Positions 28,235-37,786 of a stretch of 64,000 nucleotides of DNA are shown here, in pieces. Both the position numbers and the translations under genes were made by a program. Source of the DNA: Epilithonimonas caeni DSM 17710 (GTDB lineage Bacteria; Bacteroidota; Bacteroidia; Flavobacteriales; Weeksellaceae). Each line of letters begins with the position of its first letter. The first letter of the stretch is position 1. The DNA is taken from contig NZ_AUFK01000009.1 of the NCBI RefSeq assembly GCF_000426465.1, positions 496,001 through 560,000 on the forward strand. Reading direction: 5' to 3'. The notes under the pieces were generated by a model. The model was not told the origin of the DNA. It saw only the letters and a program-made list of their open reading frames with translations, and searched no databases.

Positions 28235-28265
28235 CAAAGCAGGCGTATTTTCACGCCTACTTTGC
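28235..28265 (-). promoter_or_regulatory. 12-bp hairpin between susD and uxuA
   Basis: On the minus strand CAAAGTAGGCGT pairs with ACGCCTGCTTTG (one G-T pair) over a 6-base loop. It lies about 36 bases after the susD stop and 25 bases before the uxuA ATG. There is no strong U-run, so it is more likely an mRNA processing or stability element than a terminator. Such a hairpin could keep SusCD mRNA more abundant than downstream mRNA (inference). Confidence 0.5.
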
Positions 28266-28300
28266 TAATGATTGATATGAATGTGAAATTATTAAATTAA

Positions 28301-30256
28301 TTAATAGCCAGGATTCTGGTATTTTGCTTTTTCTTCAGCAGAGACCTCCATCGCATCCAATTGACTTTGAGGAATTGGTCTCAAATAATGAAACTTCTGT
28401 ATATTTCTATTGACGGTTTGTGGCGTGTGATCACTGTATGACACACCTCCAATCTGATAGGTTGCGCCGTATTCTTCCCATTTCTGAGTACGAACTAAAT
28501 CATACCATCTGTAGAACTCGCCATAGTATTCTCTTGATCTTTCAGCCAAAATGTAATCAATTGTTATAACAGAAGGTGTTGCCGCCACCATAGCTGCACT
28601 ATTATCGGCAGATACTTGTAAATTTTGAGCATTATTAAATTTCCATTTCCCAGCACGTGCTCTTATTACATTAATTAGATCTCTGGCTGACATAGATCCC
28701 GAAGCTCCTTTTACAGCAGCTTCAGCGGCTATAAAATAGAATTCTGAGAATTTAGCTACATTAAATGGACGCGTAAGACCTGCATTAGGATAACCTAAAC
28801 CGTTCGGATCATCTGTACGATAAGTTCCTATTTTCCATAATCCCGGATACACTATTCTGTTAACAGCGCTAGGTGCCACTACCCAATCCGCTCTGCCAGG
28901 TAATGTTCCTGCTCCGACACCACTTTGAACTGCCCCGGTAGGATAAGTAACCGTTTGTGAATCATCGGTTAGAAATGTAAGAATTGCGCCTCCTGGCTGT
29001 ACTGGTAAGTTGTTAGCATTATATAAAACTGGCACAGATGTAAGTCCCGTTCCATTTTTTTGCCAATTACCTCTATATGTCGTTACGAAGGTACCATCAT
29101 ATCTTGAATCATTCGTTTTATCTGCGAAAGTATTTTTGAGAACACCAAGCGTCGGACACATACGAACCCAAGGTCTGCCAAGCGGTTGAGCCGCTTCACG
29201 CTGTACAGAGCTAACTACATCGGAACCAGCCCAAGCTGTCGTCTTGCTACTTTTGATAGCTGTATAATTCCATGTTTGCATCCAAGCAGCAAAGTTATCA
29301 GGTGACCAACCGGAACCAAATCCTACAGGATCACTTTCGTTATAATAAGTACTCGAAACCGTATGATCTGCATATAACATACATTCGCTGTTACGGTCAT
29401 TGGAGCCAACATTCACATCATAAAACGTAGGCTGGAGCGAATATGGTCCGGGAGCTGATATTCCGGCCATCGCAACATCGTAAGCCTGCTGAAAATACCA
29501 TTGAGCATTGTGACCATTGGGATCAGTTCTTGGGGTCTCAGGATAAGTTGGAATATTATTGGGATTTTCTAGCCACCAACCATAAGTTAAGTAAGCTTTG
29601 GCCAAAAATAACCTTGCCACATTTTTTGTGACTCCTCCCGTTACGCGAGGTGAGGTTGGAAGATTTTCAATAGCTTTTAAAAAATCTGGAAAAATGGATT
29701 TTGTATAAACTTCTGTTACAGTATTTCTGGTCGAAGTTGTTACAGGCAATGTATTGAACTTTAATTCTCCCGCACCTAAATCCAGTGGAACACCTCCGTA
29801 GGTCTGTACTAACATAAAATAGTCAAATCCTCTGAAAAATCTAGCTTCGGAAATCATTGATTCAGCTATCCCAAAACCAGGACCTTTTTCAATGATACCA
29901 TTGGCTGTATTAATATATGGAAATACCGATCCCCAGACCATACTTGTTGGGAAAGTGTTGGAATTGATATTCCCTTGTCCCGACATATCTAATTCTTTGA
30001 AATTGCCATCGGCACTTTGAGCCCAAGTCGATTCATCGGTACCGTTTTGACAATTACTCATAAAATAACCATTGCCATAAAGCGTACGCAATTGTCTGTA
30101 TAAAGATGTAAAACTCTGATTAATTCCGTCTGGAGTACTGAAATAATCAACAGTATAGACTGATCTTGGTTGCTCATCCAGTATCTCATTACATCCTGTA
30201 AATGTTAGTGATAAGAAGATTGCTCCTAATATCACTTTTTTATTAAATTTTATCAT
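28301..30256 (-). CDS. susD: SusD-like surface glycan-binding lipoprotein
   Basis: RagB/SusD-family lipoprotein of 651 residues, predicted to cap the adjacent SusC barrel and bind xylan oligosaccharides at the cell surface. The signal peptide ends in a lipobox with Cys22 (SLTFTGCNE), followed by the typical NEILDEQPRS. The conserved C-terminal RagB block is visible as IDYILAERSREYYGEFYRWYDLVRT-like sequence near residue 580 and RPIPQSQLDAME near the end. It follows susC by 11 bp. Being the only SusD in the window, it defines the PUL uptake system. Confidence 0.95.
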   Translation of the reverse strand: MIKFNKKVILGAIFLSLTFTGCNEILDEQPRSVYTVDYFSTPDGINQSFTSLYRQLRTLYGNGYFMSNCQNGTDESTWAQSADGNFKELDMSGQGNINSNTFPTSMVWGSVFPYINTANGIIEKGPGFGIAESMISEARFFRGFDYFMLVQTYGGVPLDLGAGELKFNTLPVTTSTRNTVTEVYTKSIFPDFLKAIENLPTSPRVTGGVTKNVARLFLAKAYLTYGWWLENPNNIPTYPETPRTDPNGHNAQWYFQQAYDVAMAGISAPGPYSLQPTFYDVNVGSNDRNSECMLYADHTVSSTYYNESDPVGFGSGWSPDNFAAWMQTWNYTAIKSSKTTAWAGSDVVSSVQREAAQPLGRPWVRMCPTLGVLKNTFADKTNDSRYDGTFVTTYRGNWQKNGTGLTSVPVLYNANNLPVQPGGAILTFLTDDSQTVTYPTGAVQSGVGAGTLPGRADWVVAPSAVNRIVYPGLWKIGTYRTDDPNGLGYPNAGLTRPFNVAKFSEFYFIAAEAAVKGASGSMSARDLINVIRARAGKWKFNNAQNLQVSADNSAAMVAATPSVITIDYILAERSREYYGEFYRWYDLVRTQKWEEYGATYQIGGVSYSDHTPQTVNRNIQKFHYLRPIPQSQLDAMEVSAEEKAKYQNPGY

Positions 30257-30267
30257 GATTGCACGTT

Positions 30268-33177
30268 TTAAAAAGTTAAATTAAGTCCCATTAGATAATT
30301 TCTTGTAGAAGGGTTATTTGTTCCTATAATAAGCTGTCTTGCTTGATAACCACTAACCGCTTGATTTTGATCACCAACGGAATTTGGTTCCGGATCCATT
30401 CCAGAAAATTTATGATACGGCGAGAACAAGACTACTGGATTCGTAACAGTAACGTAAATTTTTAAACTATTTATTTTTAAATCATCCAAAAATTTGTTAT
30501 CGATATTATAACCTAATGTTATTGTACGAAGCTTAAGATATGATGCGTCAAACATTGCAAGCGTAGATGAGTATTTAGGGTTATCACCACTTAAATGTCT
30601 ACCAGGACGAGGGAAGTAAGCATTTGTATTTTCTTCAGTCCAATAATCAACGTCTACGTTGTTACCTCTACCTGTAAGTCTGTTAAGATAACTTGCGGAA
30701 CCATATAAAGAACTGACAAGAATTCCTCCGTGTTGAAAAGCCCCTACAGTGCTTAATTCAAAGTTTTTGTACGAAAAACGCATATTAAAACCTCCTTGCC
30801 AATCCGGAGCTGTGTCAAAAACTTGTCTATCATCTGCATTAATCGCTCTGACTGGCGTACCATCAGGGTTATATCCTCCTGTATAAAGAACTTTGATGGA
30901 ACCAATTACATCCGCTGCACTCCCTGGTTCTAAAATATTTTGGTATGGATCTCCTGCTTGCCAAAGTCCTATATATTGATAATCATAAAGTGAATTGATA
31001 TTATGTCCTACAAACCACAAGTTATTAACATCACGCTGAGTTCCTGAAGCAAGCGATAATATTTTATTCTTATTAGTATAGAAATTAACTCCTGCATCCC
31101 AAGAAAAACCATCTGGGTTATTAATGATAACACCATTTAAGCTTACTTCAAAACCTTTGTTTTCTGTTTCCGCTACATTGGAAACAATAGAGCCAATAGC
31201 CGTTGATGAAGGAAGATTCTTTTGTGTTAAAAGATCATATGTATGAGTTTTGTAGTATTCAATACTTCCGGTAATTCTATTATTAAGAACAGCAAAATCT
31301 ACTCCATAATTTTGTGTTTTAGAATATTCCCATCCTAGATTAGGATTGGGTGCCTGACTAACGTATACTCCTGTACTATTGGTACTTCCAAAATTGTATG
31401 GAGTTACGGTAAGTGCTCCTAAAGTTGAGTAAGGATTAACCGCTTGATTTGATGTCTGTCCCCAGCCAGCTCTAAATTTTAGAAGATTGAGAGCACTGAT
31501 ATTTTTCATGAATGATTCATTGGTTACATTCCAACCTAAAGATATTGCAGGATAAGTATGCCACTTATTACCAGGTGCAAGTCTCGATGATCCATCAGCA
31601 CGGAGAGTTGCCGTCAACATATATTTATTGTCAAATGTATACATAACTCTTCCCATTGCCGAAAGCAAACCAGTCTGCCAATATGTTTGATCTTCGGGTC
31701 TTACAGTAATATCTGCCTGTGGTGACTGTCCTAAATTGTAGTATTGAAAAAAATCCGCAGGAACATTTTTTGCGCTCATATAGGAACTTGTGTATCTATT
31801 ACCCTCTGCAGAATACAATCCAACCGCATTGATTTTATGCTTACCAAAAGTACGATCATAGGTAAGCAAATTTTCCAACACCCAATGGTAGGTTTGATTA
31901 TTTCCTCTTCCTGCAGATGATGGACCTTGTGCATTTGTATTAAAAACACCAACACCCGTATAATTACCACTGTTTGATGTGCGATAATCTAATCCTACAT
32001 TTAATCTATATTTAAGCCCATTTAAAGGAAGATTCACTTCACCATACAGATTATTATATGAAGCAAAAGATTTTGTTTCATCAATATATTTGTCGCCCAG
32101 GCCTTGCAAAGTTTTACGTGTATAAATCCATGTTTGGTCAATGCCTCCAGCTGTAGTCATTACTCTTTTAAAGCTACCGTCGGCATTATATGGATTAGCA
32201 ATAGGTGAATAACCCAATACAGCTCCAGGATTTACTCCATTTCCTTCAGATTTGGAAAAATTGGTATTTGAGGTCACACCAAACTTAAAAACTTTTCCTA
32301 CCTGCTGATCGATAGCCATACGCAAAGCAAATCTTTCATAATTCTGCAGTGGAATTAATGCATCTTGTTTAAAATATGATAGCCCTACATTGTAATTTCC
32401 GCCGTCTGTTCCACCAGATACACCTACATCATGGTTAGTAATCATCGCTGGCTTATAATATAATTTTTGCCAATCTATATTATTACTAGCAGATTCATCC
32501 CCGTTAGTTGCGTATAGAGGTGATGTTGTTGTCTGGTTACCTGTAGGTGCGGGTGTGGCATAGGCTCTCAACTTTGCAAACTGAGGACCGTCCATCATGG
32601 GATACTTTGAAAATAAAGTCTGAACACCTGTAAAAGAATTATAGCTAAATCTTGGTTTTTGGCCTTTAGTCCCTCTATTAGTTGTTACCAATATTACCCC
32701 ATTAGCTCCTCTGGAACCATAAATTGCTGTCGCCGAAGCATCTTTCAAAATATCAATACTTTTAATATCACTGGAACTGATATCGCCCAATGAACCTACA
32801 AAAGGGATTCCGTCCAAAACTATCAATGGATTATTGTCTCCCGTTAATGATCTTGTACCTCTGATACGGATTTGCATTGTAGCACCTGGTTTTGTTGAAT
32901 TCTGAGAAATATCAACACCAGCTGTTCTTCCTTGTAATGCCTGTGTAATGTTGGCTGATGGTACTTCTCTAAGCGCATCTCCCTTCACCGTAGCAACAGA
33001 TCCTGTCACTGATTCCTTTCTCTGAGTTCCATATCCAATAACAACAACCTCCTCAATCTGCTTTTCTTTTGTAACAGTATCCTTTCTACTCTGCGAGTAA
33101 ACTAGACCTGATGGTAATAGAGTCATTGCGAAAAACAATGCCGCTCTATTGGTTTTACTTAAATGAAATAGATTCAT
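30268..33177 (-). CDS. susC: SusC-like TonB-dependent outer-membrane transporter
   Basis: RagA/SusC-type receptor of 969 residues, importing glycan oligomers with SusD. After a signal peptide of about 28 residues the TonB-box-like IEEVVVIGYG comes almost at once, followed by the plug (IRGTRSLTGDNNPLIVLDG, YGSRGANGVILVTT) and a large barrel ending in LMGLNLTF with the usual terminal Phe. The carboxypeptidase-regulatory-like N-terminal domain common in SusC proteins is absent. Its leader contains TGATAAG (33201-33207), a half of the palindrome found upstream of the Nudix-type regulator. Function is clear; the exact ligand is inferred from the locus. Confidence 0.95.
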   Translation of the reverse strand: MNLFHLSKTNRAALFFAMTLLPSGLVYSQSRKDTVTKEKQIEEVVVIGYGTQRKESVTGSVATVKGDALREVPSANITQALQGRTAGVDISQNSTKPGATMQIRIRGTRSLTGDNNPLIVLDGIPFVGSLGDISSSDIKSIDILKDASATAIYGSRGANGVILVTTNRGTKGQKPRFSYNSFTGVQTLFSKYPMMDGPQFAKLRAYATPAPTGNQTTTSPLYATNGDESASNNIDWQKLYYKPAMITNHDVGVSGGTDGGNYNVGLSYFKQDALIPLQNYERFALRMAIDQQVGKVFKFGVTSNTNFSKSEGNGVNPGAVLGYSPIANPYNADGSFKRVMTTAGGIDQTWIYTRKTLQGLGDKYIDETKSFASYNNLYGEVNLPLNGLKYRLNVGLDYRTSNSGNYTGVGVFNTNAQGPSSAGRGNNQTYHWVLENLLTYDRTFGKHKINAVGLYSAEGNRYTSSYMSAKNVPADFFQYYNLGQSPQADITVRPEDQTYWQTGLLSAMGRVMYTFDNKYMLTATLRADGSSRLAPGNKWHTYPAISLGWNVTNESFMKNISALNLLKFRAGWGQTSNQAVNPYSTLGALTVTPYNFGSTNSTGVYVSQAPNPNLGWEYSKTQNYGVDFAVLNNRITGSIEYYKTHTYDLLTQKNLPSSTAIGSIVSNVAETENKGFEVSLNGVIINNPDGFSWDAGVNFYTNKNKILSLASGTQRDVNNLWFVGHNINSLYDYQYIGLWQAGDPYQNILEPGSAADVIGSIKVLYTGGYNPDGTPVRAINADDRQVFDTAPDWQGGFNMRFSYKNFELSTVGAFQHGGILVSSLYGSASYLNRLTGRGNNVDVDYWTEENTNAYFPRPGRHLSGDNPKYSSTLAMFDASYLKLRTITLGYNIDNKFLDDLKINSLKIYVTVTNPVVLFSPYHKFSGMDPEPNSVGDQNQAVSGYQARQLIIGTNNPSTRNYLMGLNLTF

Positions 33178-33258
33178 AATTATTATTTTTAAAGTTAGTT
33201 TGATAAGAAAGTTTCGGTTCCCTTTGTTGAGATTGGCGCAACTCTCTTATATATTTTT

Positions 33259-34587
33259 TTAGATATACATATTAACAATAGCTTCGAAAAGTTCCTGTTT
33301 CCCACTTTTCGGCATTGGTTCTCCTGACTCGTGGGCAATCTTCTGAAGGTCTTCCAATGTTAGTGTTCCTTCTTCAAAAGCTTTCCCATTTCCATTGTCA
33401 AATGATGAATATCTCTCGTTTCTCAGTTTGTTGTAATCAGAATTCTCAAGAATGTCTGCTGCTACTAATAGCCCTTTTGCAAAAGCATCCATTCCGGAAA
33501 CGTGTGCAATGAAAAGGTCTTCTGCATCTGTAGAGTTACGACGGATCTTCGCATCGAAGTTAACGCCTCCTCTTCCCAAACCACCAGCAGGCAGAAGTAC
33601 CAGCCAAGCCTGGATCATCTCGTAATAATCAACCGGGAACTGGTCTGTGTCCCAACCATTCTGATAATCGCCTCTGTTGGCATCAATGCTTCCCAACATC
33701 CCTGCATCTACAGCTGCCTGAAGCTCGTGCTCGAAGGTATGGCCTGCCAAAGTAGCATGATTGACCTCAAGATTCAGTTTGAAATCTTTGTCAAGACCGT
33801 AATGTCTTAAGAATCCTATGACTGTTTCTGCATCATAGTCGTACTGATGTTTTGTTGGTTCCATTGGCTTTGGTTCGATCAGGAACGTACCTGTGAATCC
33901 TTGTTTTCTTGCATAATCCCTTGACATAGTCAGGAATTGGGCAAGGTGGTCCTTTTCACGTTTCATGTCGGTATTCAGAAGACTCATATAACCTTCTCTT
34001 CCACCCCAGAAAACATAATTTTCCCCACCAAGCGCAATGGTTGCATCGATAGAATTTTTAACCTGAGTTCCTGCGCAGGCAACAACGTCGAAATTCGGAT
34101 TAGTGGATGCTCCGTTCATATATCTCTCGTGAGTAAAAACGTTGGCAGTTCCCCAAAGCAACTTGATTCCTGTTTCCTGCTGTTTCTCCTTGGCATAATC
34201 TACAACAGCCTGAAGATTTTTCTCATAGTCTCTCCAATTGTCTGCAGGGTCTACAAGGTCAATGTCATGAAAGCAATAAAAATTGAAACCCATTTTCTGC
34301 ATAAACTCAAAACCTGCATCCATTTTGTGCTTTGCTCTGCTCACAGCGTCCGTTCCTATATCCCACGGGTGATGGATAGTTGGTCCGCCGAACGGATCGC
34401 TACCATTTGCACATAGTGTATGCCACCAAGCCATCGCAAAGCGTGTCCAGTCTTTCATAGGTTTTCCCATCACAACCCTGTCTGCATCATAATAGCGGAA
34501 TGCCAATGGATTTCTGCTTTCTTTTCCTTCAAATTTGATTTTGTCGATACCTGTAAAAAACTCTTTTGTACCTGTTAAAGTGTTCAT
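33259..34587 (-). CDS. xylA: Xylose isomerase
   Basis: Class II xylose isomerase of 442 residues converting D-xylose to D-xylulose in the cytoplasm. His107 and Asp110 in [54 protein letters not shown] and GSIDANRGD supply the catalytic and metal-binding residues. The gene lies 111 bp after xylB and 81 bp before susC on the same strand, so xylose use and xylan uptake are probably co-expressed. Confidence 0.98.
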   Translation of the reverse strand: MNTLTGTKEFFTGIDKIKFEGKESRNPLAFRYYDADRVVMGKPMKDWTRFAMAWWHTLCANGSDPFGGPTIHHPWDIGTDAVSRAKHKMDAGFEFMQKMGFNFYCFHDIDLVDPADNWRDYEKNLQAVVDYAKEKQQETGIKLLWGTANVFTHERYMNGASTNPNFDVVACAGTQVKNSIDATIALGGENYVFWGGREGYMSLLNTDMKREKDHLAQFLTMSRDYARKQGFTGTFLIEPKPMEPTKHQYDYDAETVIGFLRHYGLDKDFKLNLEVNHATLAGHTFEHELQAAVDAGMLGSIDANRGDYQNGWDTDQFPVDYYEMIQAWLVLLPAGGLGRGGVNFDAKIRRNSTDAEDLFIAHVSGMDAFAKGLLVAADILENSDYNKLRNERYSSFDNGNGKAFEEGTLTLEDLQKIAHESGEPMPKSGKQELFEAIVNMYI

Positions 34588-34698
34588 TCTTTTTTATATT
34601 TATTTTTTAATTATTCTTGATTTTGACATAAAATCTCCCTTCCTCACTGATTTTTTAACATCAATAAGTTAATTGTTAATTTTTCTTTCTAGTGGGAG

Positions 34699-36183
34699 TT
34701 AAACTATTTCGTTAAGATGATTCTTCCATCTTGCATAGGCTTCTAAATATTGTTCTCGCTTCTCGTGTTCCGGTTCTATAACTGCAATTTTTTCTAGTGA
34801 TGAAAAGGCCTCGGCAGAATCTGAATAAAATCCGATACCTATTCCCGCAGCTCTTGCTGCCCCTACAGCACCGTCCGTATCATAAAGTTCAATGATGGCA
34901 TTGCTCACACTGGAAAGTGTCTGGCGGAAAATCGAGCTTAGAAACATATTGGCATTTCCTGCACGGATCACATTGATATCCATCCCGATATGCCTCATAA
35001 TGTCCATTCCATATTCATAGGAAAAAACGATCCCTTCCTGAGCGGCACGCAAAATGTCCCCTTTCGCATGGATATTGAAGTTGATACCATGAATGGAGCA
35101 GCTTGTATCCTTATTCTCCAAAACTCTTTCTGCTCCATTTCCGAAAGGAATAATGCTAAGTCCTTTTGACCCGATCGGTGAGAGTGATGCCATATCATTC
35201 ATATCACCATAAGATGCGAGCGATGTCGCAAAGTTATGCTTCAGCCAGGAGTTCAGAATCCCTGTTCCGTTGATGCAAAGCAACACACCTAATCTTGTCA
35301 GTTCTTCTGTATAGTTTACGTGGGCGAAAGTGTTGACCCTGGAAAGCCTGTCATAATCAAGCTTATCCAAAACACCATAAACCACACCTGAGGTTCCTGC
35401 CGTAGAAGCGATCTCTCCCGGATTGAAAACATTAAGAGAAAGTGCGTTATTCGGCTGGTCGCCTGCTCTGTAAGAAATCGGTGTCCCTTCCTTCAGTCCC
35501 AGTTCCTGCGCTGCAGCTGCAGAAACCGTTGCCTGAATCCCGAAAGTCGGCACAATATCTGGAAAAAAGCTTTTCGGAATTCCGTAATAATTGATGACAT
35601 CCTCGGAGATGCAGTTATTTTTAAAATCCCAGAAAATCCCTTCAGACAAACCTTCAATTGTCATTCCTATATCACCAGAAAGTCTCATTGCAATATAATC
35701 TCCGGGAAGCATTATCTTATCTATTTTCGCAAATAGTTCTGGTTCATTGTCCTTTACCCAAGCCAATTTTGAAGCGGTAAAATTACCTGGGGAATTCAGC
35801 AAATGTGACAGACATTTTTCTTCTCCTATTTCTTTAAAAGCCTTTTCACCATAGGGAACGGCGCGGCTATCGCACCAGATGATGGATGGTCTGAGAAGAT
35901 TCTGGTCTTTATCTACCATAATGAGTCCGTGCATCTGCCAGGTAATACCAATGCCCTTGATGTCTTCTGCGTGTACTCCGGATTCGTGCATTACAGCTTC
36001 ATGCGCCAATTTGAGGTTTGTCCACCAATCGACAGGATTCTGCTCTGCCCAGCCCGGATTGATGGCTGTGATTTTCATCTCTTTTTTCGGAGAAAATTCG
36101 GACGCTACAACTTTTCCGCTGGATGCCTCTATGAGACAAACTTTTACAGAAGAACTGCCTATGTCATAACCTAATAAGTACAT
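34699..36183 (-). CDS. xylB: Xylulokinase
   Basis: FGGY-family kinase of 494 residues phosphorylating D-xylulose. The phosphate-binding loop is GYDIGSSSVK, the sugar site includes TWQMHGLIMV and WCDSRAVPYG, and Asp242 in YRAGDQPNNAL is the catalytic base. ASTAGTSGVVYG is the second nucleotide-binding loop. It follows the Nudix-type regulator by 18 bp and precedes xylA. Pairing with xylA makes xylulose the expected substrate. Confidence 0.95.
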   Translation of the reverse strand: MYLLGYDIGSSSVKVCLIEASSGKVVASEFSPKKEMKITAINPGWAEQNPVDWWTNLKLAHEAVMHESGVHAEDIKGIGITWQMHGLIMVDKDQNLLRPSIIWCDSRAVPYGEKAFKEIGEEKCLSHLLNSPGNFTASKLAWVKDNEPELFAKIDKIMLPGDYIAMRLSGDIGMTIEGLSEGIFWDFKNNCISEDVINYYGIPKSFFPDIVPTFGIQATVSAAAAQELGLKEGTPISYRAGDQPNNALSLNVFNPGEIASTAGTSGVVYGVLDKLDYDRLSRVNTFAHVNYTEELTRLGVLLCINGTGILNSWLKHNFATSLASYGDMNDMASLSPIGSKGLSIIPFGNGAERVLENKDTSCSIHGINFNIHAKGDILRAAQEGIVFSYEYGMDIMRHIGMDINVIRAGNANMFLSSIFRQTLSSVSNAIIELYDTDGAVGAARAAGIGIGFYSDSAEAFSSLEKIAVIEPEHEKREQYLEAYARWKNHLNEIV

Positions 36184-36201
36184 AATTTCTTTAAAAGTTT
36201 T

Positions 36202-36927
36202 TTATTTTATGAGCTTGGTATTATTTTTCTTATAAACCTTGGCATCAAACTTATAATACCTTGCAGCGCGATGCGAAACATTGGTCTCTATCTCATCCAG
36301 CGGAATAATGTAATTGAACGAAGAAATTCTTTTATGAAAATTCTTGATATCGATCTTCTTCTCACTAAGTGCACTATATAACTGATATAATTGTCTGATT
36401 GTAAATTTCTTTGGCAGCAATTCGAAAATAATGGAGAAATCCATTTCAATCCATCTTCTCACTTCAACCAAAGATTCGTTGATAATTTTATTGTGGTCAA
36501 AAGGCAGAGTCGGAATCTCATTAAAAGGAAACCAATCTACGGTATCATATTTTGAACTGTTGATCTTGTGATCGATCTTGCATAATGAGAGATAGGCCAC
36601 AGTAATGATTCTGTCTATATCCTGCTTATACTCCTTCCCCATCCATTTGATATCGTTCATATTGTTAGCCCTGTCAGGATCTGCAAAACATTTGAACTGT
36701 TTAAGTACCATTTTTTTAATTCCTGTCAATTCATGAAGCACTCGTTCTGCAGCATCATCCACGTCCTCATCGCTGAATATTAAACTCCCGGGCAGCTTTC
36801 TTTGTCTTTCAACAGGAATATCATCTACATGACGCTGAACCAATAAAATGTTCAATCGGTTCTCATAATCGAAACCAAAAACAACACAATCTACAGATAC
36901 ATAAGTATGAATAAAATTTGGACTCAT
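36202..36927 (-). CDS. Nudix-fold transcriptional regulator (NrtR/AraR-like), probable xylose-locus regulator
   Basis: A protein of 241 residues with an N-terminal Nudix-like domain (about 8-150) and a C-terminal winged helix (about 165-235, FTIRQLYQLYSALSEKKID, FHKRI). The Nudix box is degenerate: the catalytic REUxEE reads ERVLHE, so hydrolase activity is unlikely and the fold probably senses a sugar effector. Bacteroides AraR (BT0354) is a described regulator of this architecture. Being the first gene ahead of xylB-xylA-susC-susD, it is the likely pentose-responsive switch for the whole PUL. A cluster of palindromes upstream may be its binding sites. Sign of control (repressor or activator) is unknown. 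Confidence 0.85.
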   Translation of the reverse strand: MSPNFIHTYVSVDCVVFGFDYENRLNILLVQRHVDDIPVERQRKLPGSLIFSDEDVDDAAERVLHELTGIKKMVLKQFKCFADPDRANNMNDIKWMGKEYKQDIDRIITVAYLSLCKIDHKINSSKYDTVDWFPFNEIPTLPFDHNKIINESLVEVRRWIEMDFSIIFELLPKKFTIRQLYQLYSALSEKKIDIKNFHKRISSFNYIIPLDEIETNVSHRAARYYKFDAKVYKKNNTKLIK

Positions 36928-36954
36928 TAACGTGTTAACATTTATGTAACATTA

Positions 36955-36962
36955 CAAATATA
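36955..36962 (-). promoter_or_regulatory. Candidate -7 element of the PUL promoter
   Basis: The minus strand reads TATATTTG, matching the flavobacterial TAnnTTTG, 28 bp before the regulator ATG. I saw no clear TTG at the usual distance. It is the only match I found by eye in the minus-strand gaps of the PUL. Confidence 0.35.
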
Positions 36963-37034
36963 AAAATTCAGTTGAATAAAAAAAATAATTTTTACATTAC
37001 ATACTGCTTATCAATAATTTACATATCGATTTTT

Positions 37035-37186
37035 TATGATATCATATGTATAATATTTATGATAAGCTTATCATAAAATAAATACTTAGATAAATTGTAA
37101 GATGTGAGTTAACAAACAATTAGTAAAATGTACCGTTAAAATTATACTGGTATTTTTTTAAGAAAATTTTATGATAAGAATCATAA
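37035..37186. promoter_or_regulatory. Palindrome cluster, candidate regulator operators
   Basis: Three related palindromes lie upstream of the Nudix-type regulator. TATGATATCATA (37035-37046) is perfect. TTTATGATAAGCTTATCATAAA (37056-37077) is a perfect 22-mer. TTATGAT-AAGA-ATCATAA (37169-37186) has 7-bp arms. All share the TATGAT/ATCATA core. No terminator-like U-run or gene adjoins them, so protein binding is the simplest reading. Which protein binds is inferred from position only. Confidence 0.55.
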
Positions 37187-37418
37187 TAATCTGCATCAAA
37201 AAAAATAAATAAAAAGTGTAAAAAACACACTTTTAAATAAAAAAAACATTGGAATTTAATATTTTTTTTTGCTTTTTTTTCATGCAAGCAAACATAAAAA
37301 TGGTTATAACGAAATTTTATAATCAAAATTTATACAAAAATGACTATTGTGAAATAGTATAAAAAATTACCTTACATCCTTATCCTATGGGACTTTAAGT
37401 TAAAAAGTTCATAATCTC

Positions 37419-37560
37419 GAAATTCCGTGAATTTCTAAAGCAATCAAATATTAAAGATTTCTCAACTATATATTAATGGGGAGGGTATTGAGGTTAAAAA
37501 GCCACTGTAATTCAATTTATATGAAAAATTGAATTTTGAAGAAACAGCGTTCCAATACCT
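37419..37560. other. Structured, non-coding A/T-rich segment
   Basis: GAAATTC-CGT-GAATTTC (37419-37435) is a perfect 7-bp hairpin. Further on, GGTATTG (37484-37490) pairs with CAATACC (37553-37559), CTGT (37505-37508) with ACAG (37545-37548), and AATTCAATTT with AAATTGAATT around a 7-base loop (about 37510-37536). Together they form a rod of about 76 nt with internal loops. It could be a small RNA, a 6S-like RNA, or a regulatory hairpin; nothing here identifies it. The rest of 36963-37600 shows no convincing gene. Confidence 0.3.
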
Positions 37561-37604
37561 ATTTTAAATTCAGAAATTAATTATACTGATTAATAACGAA
37601 TTAA

Positions 37605-37644
37605 AACTAAAAAAAAGAAAAAAGCATTTCTAAAAATGCTTTTT
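37605..37644 (-). terminator. Rho-independent terminator of tRNA-Arg
   Basis: On the minus strand AAAAAGCATTT-TTAG-AAATGCTTTTT forms an 11-bp stem followed by a T-rich run (TTTTCTTTTTT). It begins about 10 bases after the tRNA 3' end. Confidence 0.75.
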
Positions 37645-37653
37645 CCCAAAAGG

Positions 37654-37727
37654 TGACCTCGAAGGGATTCGAACCCCTAACCCTCGGAGCCGAAATCCGA
37701 TATTCTATCCAGTTGAACTACGAGGCC
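37654..37727 (-). tRNA. tRNA-Arg (anticodon TCG)
   Basis: The minus-strand sequence folds as a complete cloverleaf. The acceptor stem is GGCCTCG with CGAGGTC (one G-T pair), and the anticodon stem TCGGA/TCCGA closes the loop TTTCGGC. The T-arm is AGGGG-TTCGAAT-CCCTT and the discriminator base is A. Loop position 34-36 is TCG, reading the Arg codon CGA. The 3' CCA is not encoded (ACCT follows). It stands alone, with a terminator immediately downstream. Confidence 0.95.
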
Positions 37728-37786
37728 GATTTTAAAAATGATAATTGATGAATTATAAATGATATAAAATCACTCATCAATTATTT

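Noticed and set aside
37120-37326. 68-codon minus-strand frame in the gap upstream of the regulator
   Set aside because: Very A/T-rich, Phe/Lys-dominated translation that overlaps one of the palindromes.
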